A DNA stretch of 64,000 nucleotides from CAVSUR01 sp963731285 (GTDB lineage: Bacteria; Actinomycetota; Actinomycetes; Streptosporangiales; Streptosporangiaceae). Each line of letters begins with the position of its first letter. The first letter of the stretch is position 1. The notes beneath the pieces were generated by a model. That model was not told the DNA's origin and ran no database searches. It worked only from the letters and a program-made list of their open reading frames with translations. This document shows positions 42,382-51,188 of this stretch, one piece after another. Both the position numbers and the translations under genes were made by a program. The stretch spans positions 930,001 through 994,000 of the forward strand of contig CAVSUR010000014.1 in the NCBI GenBank assembly GCA_963731285.1, written 5' to 3'.

Positions 42382-43527
42382 CTAGCGGCTGTACCGCCAG
42401 TCGGCGAAGCGGGAGATGCTCCAGGCGGCGGCCTCCGGCGGCGGCCGGTCGGTGGCCAGCCACCGGGACAGGGCCATGCCGGTGGCTGGCGCGTTGAGTA
42501 TCCCGGTCCGGTAGTGGCCGGACGTGATCCAGGCGTTGCGGAGGCCCGGTACCCGGTCGATCACCGGGCGGCCGTCCGGGTGGCGCGGCCGGAAGCAGCA
42601 CCACTGATGCGAGACGCCGATTCCGCGCACGCTCGGCAGGGCCGAGTACAGGCTCTCCAGGATCGAGTCGATGACCTCGGGCCGGACGGCCGGGCTCTCA
42701 TCGCCGACATCGAAGGTGCCCCCGGCCAGCAGCCGTCCGTCCTCAAGCGGGGTGGCGACCGGCGCCACCGTGCACGGCAGCCGGACCGGCGCGGGCTCGG
42801 TGACCAGCAGGTGGCCCTTGACCCGGTCCGCGGGCAGGCTCAGCTCCAGGCCGTCGAGCACCGGCGGCTGGCCGGTGGCAAAGATGACCGCGCCAGACGA
42901 GATGTTCCCGGCCGAGGTCGCCACCGAGGTGATCCGCTCGCCGCTGACCTCGACGGCAGTAGCGGCGACGCCCGTCGCGACCGCGGGCAGGCCCGCGGAC
43001 AGGCTGGCCAGGGACCGCAGCGGGTTGACTCTGGCCTGATGGCGGATGAGCGCGCCGGCCAGCCGCCAGGCCAGGCCGGGTACCAGGGCGGTCACCTTCT
43101 CGGACTCCAGCCACCGCACGGCCGGGTGCTCCATGCTGCCCCGCCCTGACTCCGGCGCCAGGCCGATCCAGTCCAGCTCGATCAGCCCGACTCCGCCCGG
43201 GGTGACCTGTTCCAGGTACCGCCATCGCTCCAGGCTGGCCCGCTCCAGGTCGACGAAGGTCTCCGGGTCGCTCCACTGGTGCGGCTCCGGGATCAGCAGG
43301 CCGGTGGCGCCGCCCGTGGCGCCGGCGCCCAGGCGGCCCGCGTCGATCACCAGCACCGAGCCGAGTCCCGCCTCGTGGCAGGACAGCGCGGTGGCGACGC
43401 CGACGATGCCGCCGCCGACGACCAGGATGTCCGGCCGGGCCTCGGGAATCGTGCCCGCGCCGCGGCCGAGCGCCTCGCGCTCGGCTTTCGTCAGCTGATC
43501 ACGCCAGACGGCGCTGGAGACAGTCAT
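42382..43527 (-). CDS. FAD-dependent oxidoreductase (D-amino acid/glycine oxidase-like)
   Basis: DAO-family flavoprotein, 381 residues. The FAD-binding V-V-G-G-G-I-V-G-V-A-T-A at ~36 is followed by D-A-G-R-L-G-A-G-A-T-G-G-A-T-G-L-L, and the C-terminal H-Y-R-T-G-I-L-N-A-P-A-T-G closes the FAD site. A-W-I-T-S-G-H-Y is usual in DadA/ThiO/glycine oxidase. The substrate is uncertain. It stands alone. ATG 43527 has no conspicuous ribosome site. Confidence 0.9.
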   Translation of the reverse strand: MTVSSAVWRDQLTKAEREALGRGAGTIPEARPDILVVGGGIVGVATALSCHEAGLGSVLVIDAGRLGAGATGGATGLLIPEPHQWSDPETFVDLERASLERWRYLEQVTPGGVGLIELDWIGLAPESGRGSMEHPAVRWLESEKVTALVPGLAWRLAGALIRHQARVNPLRSLASLSAGLPAVATGVAATAVEVSGERITSVATSAGNISSGAVIFATGQPPVLDGLELSLPADRVKGHLLVTEPAPVRLPCTVAPVATPLEDGRLLAGGTFDVGDESPAVRPEVIDSILESLYSALPSVRGIGVSHQWCCFRPRHPDGRPVIDRVPGLRNAWITSGHYRTGILNAPATGMALSRWLATDRPPPEAAAWSISRFADWRYSR

Positions 43528-43798
43528 GCTCTTATCCTCAAGTGTCCGGCAGGCCCCGTCAGCCGTAGCCGGTTAGCCCTCGCCCACGGCAGGCTCCGGT
43601 GCCCGCCGCCCGGCCGCCGTCAGCGCGACAGCTGAGCTGAATGCTAGGGGACACCCGGCAGGCGCGGGACGGCGCGCCTGCCGGCACCAGACTGCAACCT
43701 GCGCGCAACGCTGAGTTGCCAGCGGCGAAACATCCTCCCGGCAGGCTCGGCGGTGGCAGGCCCGGCCCGGGCTGCCACTGAACCCGATTAGGGAGACC

Positions 43799-43891
43799 AT
43801 GATGACCAGGCGCAGGATCGCGCTGATCGCTCATGACCATAAGAACTCCAGCCTGCTGGACTGGCCTGGGGCCTCGGCCGGGCACCGATGA
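43799..43891 (+). pseudogene. Methylglyoxal synthase N-terminal remnant
   Basis: ATG 43799 with AGGGAG upstream opens a 30-codon frame with R-R-R-I-A-L-I-A-H-D-H-K-N-S-S-L-L-D-W, the start of MgsA (I-A-L-I-A-H-D-x-K-K-x-x-L-x-x-W), including the His-Asp pair. It then departs and stops at TGA 43889-43891. The phosphate-binding and catalytic T-G-T-T-G and later Asp residues are absent, in any frame nearby. The preserved start and ribosome site argue for recent truncation, or for a rare frame error with the rest lost. Confidence 0.55.
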
Positions 43892-44055
43892 CGTGCCCCG
43901 GCCTGGAATGCTCGCCGCGCCCCGCCTAGCCTGGCGGGAACGAATCTGAGTCCGCGACGCTTGTTCATAGCAGGCGGCCGCGCGATCCCAGCGGCAGGCT
44001 GCACCGCGATCGGCGGAACGCGGCCGGTACGCCAGGTTCGGGAGGAGCTGATACC

Positions 44056-45045
44056 GTGCTCGCCGACTCGTTCGGCCGGGTAGCGACTGATCTGCGGGTC
44101 TCGGTAACTGACCGGTGCAATCTGCGCTGCAGTTACTGCATGCCGCCGGAGGGACTGGACTGGCTGCCGAGCCCCGCTCTGCTGACCGACGACGAGCTGG
44201 TCCGCCTGGTGGGGATCGGCGTGCAGCGGCTCGGCATCCGCGAGGTCCGCTTCACCGGCGGCGAGCCGCTGCTGCGCCGCGGCCTGACCGGGATCGTGGC
44301 CCGTATCGCGGCGCTGCGGCCGAGGCCGGAGATCTCCGTGACCACCAACGGCATCGGCATGGCCCGGCTGGCCTGGTCGCTGCGCGAGGCCGGCCTGGAC
44401 CGGGTCAATGTCTCGCTCGACACCTTGTCGCCCGACACCTTCCGGCGGCTGGCCCGGCGGGACCGGCTCGCCGACGTGCTCGCCGGGCTGGCGGCCGCGG
44501 CCGCCGCCGGGCTCGGCCCGGTAAAGGTCAACGCGGTGCTCATGCGCGGCCTCAACGACGGCGAGGCGGTGCCGCTGCTGCGGTTCTGCCTGGACCGCGG
44601 CTACCAGCTGCGGTTCATCGAGCAGATGCCGCTGGACGCCCAGCATGGCTGGCGGCGCGAGGATATGATCACCGCGGACGAGATCCTGGCCGGCCTGTCT
44701 GGCGATTTTGCCCTCAAACCCGCCGATCCCGCCGGCCGCGGCTCAGCGCCGGCCGAGAGCTTCCTGGTCGACGGCGGCCCGGCCCGGGTCGGCGTGATCG
44801 GCTCGGTGACCAGGCCGTTCTGCGGAGCATGCGACCGCGTGCGGCTGACCGCAGACGGTCAGATCCGCAACTGCCTGTTCGCCAGGGACGAGAGCGACCT
44901 GCGCGGCCCGCTGCGGGCCGGCGCGGACGACGCTGCGCTGGCCGCCCGCTGGCGCCGTGCCGTGGCCGCCAAGCTGCCCGGCCATGGCATCAACGAGCCC
45001 GGATTCCTGCAGCCGGCCAGGCCGATGTCGGCGATCGGCGGCTGA
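44056..45045 (+). CDS. moaA: GTP 3',8-cyclase
   Basis: Radical SAM enzyme for the first step of molybdenum cofactor synthesis, 329 residues. The N-terminal cluster is R-C-N-L-R-C-S-Y-C (Cys21, Cys25, Cys28), followed by R-F-T-G-G-E-P-L and V-S-L-D-T-L. The C-terminal cluster F-C-G-A-C-D-R-V-R-L-T then R-N-C-L-F (Cys-x2-Cys-x13-Cys) binds GTP, and the chain ends with the essential Gly-Gly. GTG 44056 follows GGGAGGAG. DUF6457 follows 15 bases downstream. Confidence 0.95.
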   Translation: MLADSFGRVATDLRVSVTDRCNLRCSYCMPPEGLDWLPSPALLTDDELVRLVGIGVQRLGIREVRFTGGEPLLRRGLTGIVARIAALRPRPEISVTTNGIGMARLAWSLREAGLDRVNVSLDTLSPDTFRRLARRDRLADVLAGLAAAAAAGLGPVKVNAVLMRGLNDGEAVPLLRFCLDRGYQLRFIEQMPLDAQHGWRREDMITADEILAGLSGDFALKPADPAGRGSAPAESFLVDGGPARVGVIGSVTRPFCGACDRVRLTADGQIRNCLFARDESDLRGPLRAGADDAALAARWRRAVAAKLPGHGINEPGFLQPARPMSAIGG

Positions 45046-45060
45046 CCGGAGGTTGTCGCG

Positions 45061-45303
45061 ATGAACACGCTGGATGAGTGGACCAAGGCCGTCTGCGCGG
45101 AACTCAGCCTCGACCCGGCCGCCGCGGACCTACCGGCGATCCTGGACGTCGCCCGCGACGCAGCCCATCAGGTGGCCAGGCCCGCCGCGCCGCTGACTAC
45201 ATTCCTGCTCGGTCTGGCCATCGGCCAGGGTGCTTCGCTGCCGGATGCCGCGGAGCGCGTCACCGCCCTGGCCGCCCAGTGGCCCGCCAGCGCAGACGGC
45301 TGA
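45061..45303 (+). CDS. DUF6457 domain protein
   Basis: An 80-residue helical protein: L-D-E-W-T-K-A-V-C-A-E-L, then I-L-D-V-A-R-D-A-A-H-Q-V-A-R-P-A-A-P-L-T-T-F-L-L-G-L-A-I-G. The H-x-V-x-R-P-A-A-P-L-T-T-F-L-x-G pattern is DUF6457, found in many actinobacteria free or fused to MobA. GGAGG precedes ATG 45061. It lies just after moaA, supporting a role in molybdenum cofactor biosynthesis; the biochemistry is not known. Confidence 0.85.
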   Translation: MNTLDEWTKAVCAELSLDPAAADLPAILDVARDAAHQVARPAAPLTTFLLGLAIGQGASLPDAAERVTALAAQWPASADG

Positions 45304-45333
45304 CTACCCGAAGCTGCGAACCCGTTGTCCGTC

Positions 45334-46077
45334 TTATCCGTCCGCTTTACCGCCCTCTGGGGGGCAACGATCCGAACGCCGGCGGGATGCGGCCCAGGCG
45401 GCGAGCGCGCCGGTGCTGTTGACGGCCAGGTGCAGTACTACGGGCGCGGCCAGGCTGCCCGAGCGCAGCCGCAGCCACGACAGCAGCGCCCCCGCGGCAG
45501 CCATCCCGGCGCAGGTCCCGGTGACCGCGGCCGCCGTCCGGCCGGCCCCGGCCGCCCGCTGGTTGGCGCGCAGCGCCTCGGCGGTCGGGCGGATGTGCCA
45601 GATCCCGAACGCGCCGCTGGCCACGGCCAGCGCGGCCGGCCGGGGCATGACCCGCAGCAGCGCGGCCTGGGCGACCCCGCGGAAGGCCGTTTCCTCCCAC
45701 AGCACCGTGCCGACCGGGATGCGGACCAGGGCCTGATAGGCCACCTGGTGCCTGCGCAGGCCGGCGACCCGCTGGTCGCGCAGTGCCGGCCGGGCCGCCG
45801 GCAGTGCCGCCGTGAACAGCCATCCGGCAGCCGCGGCACCGCCCAGCCGGGTGCCGAGCCGCAGGCCCGGCCGCAGCCGGTCGCGCCCCAGCCCGAGATC
45901 GGCGGCCGTCAGGCCGGCTGCGGCCGCGGCGGCCAGCGCCGCCACGGTGGCGCAGGCGTTGGCGGGCAGGTACCAGCGCCGGTGCCAGGAACGGGACCCG
46001 AGTATGTTGTTGTAGCAGGCCAGGGCGCCGCAAAAGCCGACCGCGAAGCCCGCGTCCCGGCGCCGGGTAATCCGCAC
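45334..46077 (-). CDS. CPBP family intramembrane metalloprotease
   Basis: A 247-residue membrane protein (about six hydrophobic segments). The three CPBP motifs are present: L-W-E-E-T-A-F-R-G (E-E-x-x-x-R), F-G-I-W-H-I (F-x-x-x-H) and V-L-H-L-A-V-N-S (H-x-x-x-N). Such Abi-type proteins are related to Rce1 and can process prenylated peptides or confer bacteriocin immunity. Substrate unknown. Convergent with DUF6457. Confidence 0.85.
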   Translation of the reverse strand: MRITRRRDAGFAVGFCGALACYNNILGSRSWHRRWYLPANACATVAALAAAAAAGLTAADLGLGRDRLRPGLRLGTRLGGAAAAGWLFTAALPAARPALRDQRVAGLRRHQVAYQALVRIPVGTVLWEETAFRGVAQAALLRVMPRPAALAVASGAFGIWHIRPTAEALRANQRAAGAGRTAAAVTGTCAGMAAAGALLSWLRLRSGSLAAPVVLHLAVNSTGALAAWAASRRRSDRCPPEGGKADG

Positions 46078-46111
46078 CGCCGGTCACGCTCCTCTCGCCC
46101 CCGGCGGCCGG

Positions 46112-46771
46112 CTAGCCGCCGGGATGGATCATGCCGGTCTCGTAGGCGAGCACGACCACCTGGGTGCGATCGCGCAGCCCGAGCTTCATCAGGATCCGGC
46201 TCACATGCGTCTTCACCGTCTGCTCAGCGACCACCAGCTGGCCGGCGATCTCCGCGTTCGACATGCCCTTCGCGACCAGCGTCAGCACCTCGGTTTCCCG
46301 CTCGGTCAGGCCCTCGAGATCCTTGCGGCGCGGACTGCGCGGCGCGCCCATCCGGGCGAACTCGGCGATGAGGCGCCGGGTCACCCCCGGCGCCAGCAGC
46401 GCGTCGCCGGCCGCGACCAGCCGGACCGCGTCGGCGAGCTCGCGGGCCGAGGCGTCCTTGAGCAAGAACCCGCTGGCCCCGGACCGCAGTGCCTCGTACA
46501 CGTAGTCATCGAGGTCGAAGGTGGTCAGGATGAGGACCTTGGGACCGTCGGCCATCCCGGTGATCTGGCGGGTCGCCTTCAGTCCGTCGAGCACCGGCAT
46601 GCGGACGTCCATCAAGATCACGTCGGGCCGCAGCCGGGTGGCGCAGGTGACCGCCTCCTGTCCGTTCACCGCCTCGGCGATGACCTGGATATCGGGCTGG
46701 GCATTCAGCAGGATGGAGAATCCGGACCTGACCATGCCCTGGTCATCGGCGACCACTACGCTGATCGTCAC
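46112..46771 (-). CDS. NarL/FixJ-type response regulator
   Basis: A 219-residue two-component regulator. Receiver domain (1-~120): V-V-V-A-D-D with acidic pocket Asp9/Asp10, phosphoacceptor Asp55 in V-I-L-M-D-V-R-M-P, Thr and Lys in I-L-T-T-F-D and L-L-K-D-A. The LuxR-type HTH (~150-210) reads L-T-E-R-E-T-E-V-L then S-N-A-E-I-A. GTG 46771 overlaps the sensor kinase stop by four bases. The target is unknown. Confidence 0.95.
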   Translation of the reverse strand: MTISVVVADDQGMVRSGFSILLNAQPDIQVIAEAVNGQEAVTCATRLRPDVILMDVRMPVLDGLKATRQITGMADGPKVLILTTFDLDDYVYEALRSGASGFLLKDASARELADAVRLVAAGDALLAPGVTRRLIAEFARMGAPRSPRRKDLEGLTERETEVLTLVAKGMSNAEIAGQLVVAEQTVKTHVSRILMKLGLRDRTQVVVLAYETGMIHPGG

Positions 46772-48021
46772 GCTGGCCCCGCTGCCTGGCCGCCGTCGAG
46801 CGGCAGGACGGCGGTCACCACGAACTCACCGGACATTGTCGGGCCGGCTGCCAGGTGCCCGTTCAGCATGGCGGCCCGCTCGCGCATCCCGATCAGGCCC
46901 TGGCCGCCGCCGTGACCGGCCGCCGCGCTCGGCGGGTCGCCGCCGGGCTTCGGAATCGCCGGGCCGGCGGCATTGCGGACCTCGATCGCCAGCTCCGCCG
47001 GCCGGTAGCAGAGCGTGACCAGCACCGACGAGCCCGGCGCGTGCCGCATCGCGTTACTCAGCGCCTCCTGCAGGATACGGTACGCGGACAGGTCCACGCC
47101 CTGCGGTATCGGCCGCGCGGCCCCGCTGACCGCGGCGGCGACCGCCACGCCGCCGGCCCGGGCCGAGCCGAGCAGGCCGTCCAGGTCCGCCAGCCCCGGC
47201 TGCGGCGCGGTACCGGGGCCCTCGCTGCGCAGCACGCCGAGCACGCGGCGCAGCTCATCGAGCCCGCTCAGTGCACTGGCCCGGATGTCGGCGAAGCTCT
47301 CGATCAGCTCCGGCGGCGGATCGGCGGTCCGGTACGGAGCGGCTTCCGCCTGGATCGCGATCACCGACATATGGTGAGCGACCACGTCGTGCAGCTCCCG
47401 GGCGATGCGCTGGCGCTCCTCGAACAGCGCGCGCTCGCTGGAGTGCCGCCGCTCGGCCACCGCGAGCTGCTGGCGGCCGCTGCGCCGCGACCGGATGATG
47501 GCGCCCCCGAGCACCGGGATCGCGGCCAGCGCGATGGCGCCCCCGGTCGCCCTGGCGTCGATGAGGGCGGCGCCGACCAGCGTGGTGCCGGCCGCGCAGG
47601 CCACGATCGCCGGCCGGCACCGGACGGTGACCGCATATAGGCACAGCACGTAGACAATGACGCCAGCGGGCAGGAAGTGAGCCGAGCTCTGCCGGATCGT
47701 CCAGCTGGCTACGAACATGGCCGCCGCGGAAACTAGCCAGGCCGGCAGCGGGAACCTGGTCCGCAGCGCCAGCGGCGCGCTGGTCGCGGCGGAGATCAGC
47801 AGGATCACGCCGGTGCTCGGCAGGATGCCGTGCCGCACGCCGGAGCTTTGCAGAGTGGCATTGGTGGCGGCAAAGCAGATCAGCGCGATCACCAGGTCGG
47901 CGAGCTCCACCAGGTCAAGCCGGCCACGGCGCAGCCAGGCCAGCCGGGGCGGCGGCGGGCTGGTGGCGTCGGGCCCGAGCACCGCCGCGATCCGGCCCGG
48001 CCAGCCCGGGCTGATGGTCAT
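46768..48021 (-). CDS. Sensor histidine kinase (HisKA_3 type)
   Basis: Membrane sensor kinase, 417 residues. About five hydrophobic helices occupy ~40-165. The dimerisation/phosphorylation helix has E-R-Q-R-I-A-R-E-L-H-D-V-V-A-H-H-M-S-V-I, with the conserved His. The ATP-binding domain has R-I-L-Q-E-A-L-S-N-A-M-R-H-A (N box) and G-G-G-Q-G-L-I-G-M-R-E-R-A (G box). ATG 48021 is chosen; an earlier start to 48336 would cross into the divergent gene's region. Paired with the overlapping response regulator. Confidence 0.93.
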   Translation of the reverse strand: MTISPGWPGRIAAVLGPDATSPPPPRLAWLRRGRLDLVELADLVIALICFAATNATLQSSGVRHGILPSTGVILLISAATSAPLALRTRFPLPAWLVSAAAMFVASWTIRQSSAHFLPAGVIVYVLCLYAVTVRCRPAIVACAAGTTLVGAALIDARATGGAIALAAIPVLGGAIIRSRRSGRQQLAVAERRHSSERALFEERQRIARELHDVVAHHMSVIAIQAEAAPYRTADPPPELIESFADIRASALSGLDELRRVLGVLRSEGPGTAPQPGLADLDGLLGSARAGGVAVAAAVSGAARPIPQGVDLSAYRILQEALSNAMRHAPGSSVLVTLCYRPAELAIEVRNAAGPAIPKPGGDPPSAAAGHGGGQGLIGMRERAAMLNGHLAAGPTMSGEFVVTAVLPLDGGQAAGPA

Positions 48022-48265
48022 ATCGGTCAGCGTAGGCGCCCGCGGGCCGATTCTCGTGCCCCCGCCGGGGTATCCGCGCTGGGCTACTCGGGTAGGGGCC
48101 GGCCGATGCCCGCCTGGCTGGCCGGCCCGGCGGCGGTGCGGCGGCCTGACCGGCGCGCTACCCCGGGACCAGGCCGGCGAACAGCGCCGCAGGGTGATGC
48201 CGGCCACGGGTCCGGCTTCGTAGCTTCCCGGTCCAGTAGCCCCGACGGACCGGAAGGAACCTCCC

Positions 48266-49198
48266 ATGCGACTGCGCCCCGTGCTCGCCACCGCCATCGC
48301 CGCCGTGGCGGTGGCGCTCGCCACCGCCACGGCCACGCTCCCCGGCCATCCTGCTGACCGGCCTCAGCCGCTGCCCGCCCTCACCGCCCGCGCGCTCAAC
48401 GCCCGGTACGCCGCCAGCGCGCAGGCGATCACCGCGGCGCAGCGAGCGGCCCGCCGGTCCGGCGACGGCCAGCGCGCCAGCGCGCTGGCCGCCCTGCGCG
48501 GCCAGCGCTTCCTGGCCTTCGATCCCCGCGGGCCAGGCCTGGCCGCGGAGGTCATCGGCAGCCTGGTGACGGCCAGGCGGGTAGCGATCCTGGTGCCCGG
48601 TTCGGGCACCAGCCTGGTCACCTTCGACAGCCGCGGCACCGCCTCGCCTGGCGGCGGAGCCCGGGCGCTCGCCGCCCAGGCGCAGCGGCTGGATCCCGGT
48701 GCCCGGCTGGCGGTCATCGCCTGGCTCGGCTACGCCACGCCCGACACGCTCAGCCCGGCGGTCATGTCGTCCGCCGACGCCGAGCAGGGCGCGCGCGCCC
48801 TGCGCTCGCTGGTCGATGACCTTGCCCGGCACGGTCATCAGGTGGCGCTGCTGTGCCACAGCTACGGCACGGTGGTATGCGGCCTGGCCGCCCCGCACCT
48901 GCCCGCCACCGATATCGCGGCGTACGGCAGCCCGGGAATGGACGTCTCCTCGGTGCGGGCGATGCGGACCGCCGCGCGGGTATGGGCGGGCCGGGCTGGC
49001 GGGGACTGGATCCGCTACGTGCCCCATGTCCGGTTTCTCGGGCTCGGGTTCGGCCAGGATCCCATGGCGCCTGCGTTCGGCGCCCGGCCGTTCGCCTGCG
49101 GCCGCGGCGGGCACAGCGGCTACCTGCGGCCGGGCGGGATCAGCCTGCGCAACCTGGCCTACATCGCGCTCGGCGAGCCCGGCCAGGTGACCCGGTGA
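48266..49198 (+). CDS. Secreted alpha/beta hydrolase (DUF1023)
   Basis: A 310-residue protein with a signal peptide (M-R-L-R, hydrophobic A-V-A-V-A-L-A, then A-T-A-T). The family motifs are I-L-V-P-G-S-G-T, A-W-L-G-Y-A-T-P and the nucleophile elbow L-L-C-H-S-Y-G-T (Ser199), then Y-G-S-P-G-M-D and a catalytic His in R-G-G-H-S-G-Y. DUF1023 is an alpha/beta-hydrolase group common in actinobacteria; substrates are mostly unknown. GGAAGGAAC precedes the ATG. It overlaps the acyltransferase gene by four bases. Confidence 0.88.
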   Translation: MRLRPVLATAIAAVAVALATATATLPGHPADRPQPLPALTARALNARYAASAQAITAAQRAARRSGDGQRASALAALRGQRFLAFDPRGPGLAAEVIGSLVTARRVAILVPGSGTSLVTFDSRGTASPGGGARALAAQAQRLDPGARLAVIAWLGYATPDTLSPAVMSSADAEQGARALRSLVDDLARHGHQVALLCHSYGTVVCGLAAPHLPATDIAAYGSPGMDVSSVRAMRTAARVWAGRAGGDWIRYVPHVRFLGLGFGQDPMAPAFGARPFACGRGGHSGYLRPGGISLRNLAYIALGEPGQVTR

Positions 49199-50490
49199 CC
49201 CGCCGGGGCCGCAGCCGGGCCCGTCCCGGCGCCAGCCGAGTGAGCACCGTGGCCAGGCGCCTCGACGCGGCCACGCCAGCCGGCCGCGACCGTGCCGTCG
49301 ATGCGCTGCGCGCCCTGGCCATCGCCGGGATCATCCTCGGCCACTGGCTGGTCACCGCGCTGGTGCTGACCCCCGCGCCGGGCGGCGCCGAGCTGCGCGA
49401 CGCGAGCCCGCTGGCGGCACTGCCGGCCCTGGCCCCGGTGTCGTGGATCTTCCAGACGCTCGCGGTTTTCTTCTTCGTCGGCGGTTTCGCGGCCGCCCGC
49501 AGCTACCGCGGCAGCGGGGGATACCTGCCCTGGCTGCGGCGGCGGCTGGCCCGGCTCAGCCGCCCGGCTGGCGTGCTGGCTGCCTGCTGGATCCCGGCCG
49601 CGGCCGGGATGTACGCCGCCGGAACGGCGTGGCCGACCCTGCGGACCGTGCTCACGCTGGTGCTCAGCCCGCTGTGGTTCCTGGCGGTCTTCGCCGGGCT
49701 GACCGCGCTGACCCCGCTGGCCGCTGTGCTGGTCCGGCGGCTGGGGTGGGCTGCAGCGCTGCTGCCCCTGGCTGTCGTGGCCGGCGTCGATGCCGTGCGC
49801 TTCGGCCAGCCCGGCCTGGCCGCGATCGGCTGGGTGAACGTGGCGGCCGGCTGGCAGGTCCCGTTCCTGCTCGGCATGGCCTGGGCGGCCGGGGCATTCC
49901 GCAGTCGAAGCGGCCCGCTGGTCATGCTGGCCGGCGGCACCGCCATCACGGCGGCGCTGGTCGGCTGGGCCGGGTACCCGGCCAGCATGGTCGGGGTGAA
50001 CGGCGCCCCGATCTCGAACCTCAGCCCGCCCACCCTCGCGGTCGTGACGTTCGGCATCGCCCAGGTGGGCCTGGCGCTGCTGGTGCGCCGCAGGCTCGCG
50101 GCCTGGATGCGCCGCCCGCTGGCCTGGGCCGCGGTCGCCGCCGTCAACCTGTCGGCGATGACGCTGTTCTTGTGGCATCAGACGGCGCTGCTGGCCGTCA
50201 CGATGACCACGCTGGCCTTCGGGCGGCTGCCCGGGCTGCACACGGCACCCGCGGACATCGGCTGGATCGGCTGGCGGCTGGCCTGGCTGCCGGTCTTCAC
50301 CGCCGCCCTTGCCCTCCTGCTGGCCCTGTTCCGCCGGGCCGAGCGGCCAGGCCGGCCAGGTAGGAGGCGCCCGTCAGCCCACGGGTTGACTAACGTAAGT
50401 TCTCGATATATCTTTGAGCTATCAGAACAGTCCGGAGAATATCCGGGAGAGGCCCGGAAGGAGAGCCGGACACGATCGAGGAGCAGGTAA
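49195..50490 (+). CDS. Acyltransferase family 3 membrane protein
   Basis: Integral membrane O-acyltransferase (OafA-like), 431 residues with about ten hydrophobic helices from ~45 to ~385. R-A-V-D-A-L-R-A-L-A-I-A-G-I-I-L-G-H-W carries the family R-x-x-D/H region. F-F-F-V-G-G-F is common to the family. The last ~40 residues (from S-R-Y-I-F-E-L-S-E-Q) read through the promoter of the next gene and may not be translated as such; the frame ends at TAATG shared with padR. GTG 49195 overlaps the upstream stop. Confidence 0.85.
   Translation: MTRRGRSRARPGASRVSTVARRLDAATPAGRDRAVDALRALAIAGIILGHWLVTALVLTPAPGGAELRDASPLAALPALAPVSWIFQTLAVFFFVGGFAAARSYRGSGGYLPWLRRRLARLSRPAGVLAACWIPAAAGMYAAGTAWPTLRTVLTLVLSPLWFLAVFAGLTALTPLAAVLVRRLGWAAALLPLAVVAGVDAVRFGQPGLAAIGWVNVAAGWQVPFLLGMAWAAGAFRSRSGPLVMLAGGTAITAALVGWAGYPASMVGVNGAPISNLSPPTLAVVTFGIAQVGLALLVRRRLAAWMRRPLAWAAVAAVNLSAMTLFLWHQTALLAVTMTTLAFGRLPGLHTAPADIGWIGWRLAWLPVFTAALALLLALFRRAERPGRPGRRRPSAHGLTNVSSRYIFELSEQSGEYPGEARKESRTRSRSR
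50386..50414 (+). promoter_or_regulatory. Promoter and possible autoregulatory site of the second padR
   Basis: TTGACT (50386-50391) and TATCTT (50409-50414) lie 17 bases apart, a good housekeeping promoter. The palindrome GATATATC (50405-50412) overlaps the -10, where a repressor would block polymerase. The leader to ATG 50490 is about 70 bases. Confidence 0.6.
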
Positions 50491-51188
50491 TGCGACACGA
50501 GAACTTCAGGCACTGGAGTGACGAGGGTGACCGGCGGCGCCGGTACGAAGACGACGAGGAAAGCTGGCGGCCCCGCGGCGGCCGGCGCGGCCACGTCCGC
50601 GGGCCCGGCTTCGCCGGCCGGCCGGGATTCCCTGGCGGCCCCGGGTTCCCGGGCGGCCCGGGCATGCACGGCTTCGGCCCGTGGCCGGGCGAGGGGCGGA
50701 TGCGCGGCCCGCGGGCCCGGCGTGGTGACACCCGGGCGGCGGCGCTCGCGCTGCTCGCCGAGGAGCCGAGGAACGGCTATCAGATCATTCAGGAGATCGA
50801 CGAGCGCAGCGGCGGCGTATGGCGCCCGAGCCCCGGCTCGGTCTATCCGGCGCTGCAGCAACTCGAAGACGAGAACCTGATCAGGGCCGAGGCAGGCGAC
50901 GGCGGGCGGCGTGCCTACACGCTGACCGGCGAGGGCCGCGAATACGCGGCCTCGCACGCCGACGAGCTACGCGCGCCGTGGGATGACGTCGCCGGCAGCG
51001 CGGGCGGCACCGCAATCGAGATGCGACGCCTGGCGGGCCAGGTGACGATGGCGGCCTTCCAGGTCGTGAGCGCGGGCACCGAGGCCCAGGCCGCGCAGGC
51101 GCGCCAGATCCTCGCCGACACCCGCAAGGCGCTGTACCGGGTCCTGGCCGCGGACGACGAGGACGAGGCTCCGGCGGGCACGTCCTGA
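50490..51188 (+). CDS. PadR family transcriptional regulator with Gly/Pro-rich N-terminus
   Basis: A 232-residue regulator. The first ~80 residues are disordered and contain R-P-G-F-P-G-G-P-G-F-P-G-G-P repeats and many Arg. The PadR winged helix starts at ~80: R-A-A-A-L-A-L-L-A-E-E-P-R-N-G-Y-Q-I-I, then PGSVYPALQQLEDE and the wing R-R-A-Y-T-L-T-G-E-G. The C-terminal helices are Ala/Gln-rich. ATG 50490 shares its A with the preceding stop. Known long PadR proteins have similar Gly/Pro leaders; the effector is unknown. Confidence 0.92.
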   Translation: MRHENFRHWSDEGDRRRRYEDDEESWRPRGGRRGHVRGPGFAGRPGFPGGPGFPGGPGMHGFGPWPGEGRMRGPRARRGDTRAAALALLAEEPRNGYQIIQEIDERSGGVWRPSPGSVYPALQQLEDENLIRAEAGDGGRRAYTLTGEGREYAASHADELRAPWDDVAGSAGGTAIEMRRLAGQVTMAAFQVVSAGTEAQAAQARQILADTRKALYRVLAADDEDEAPAGTS

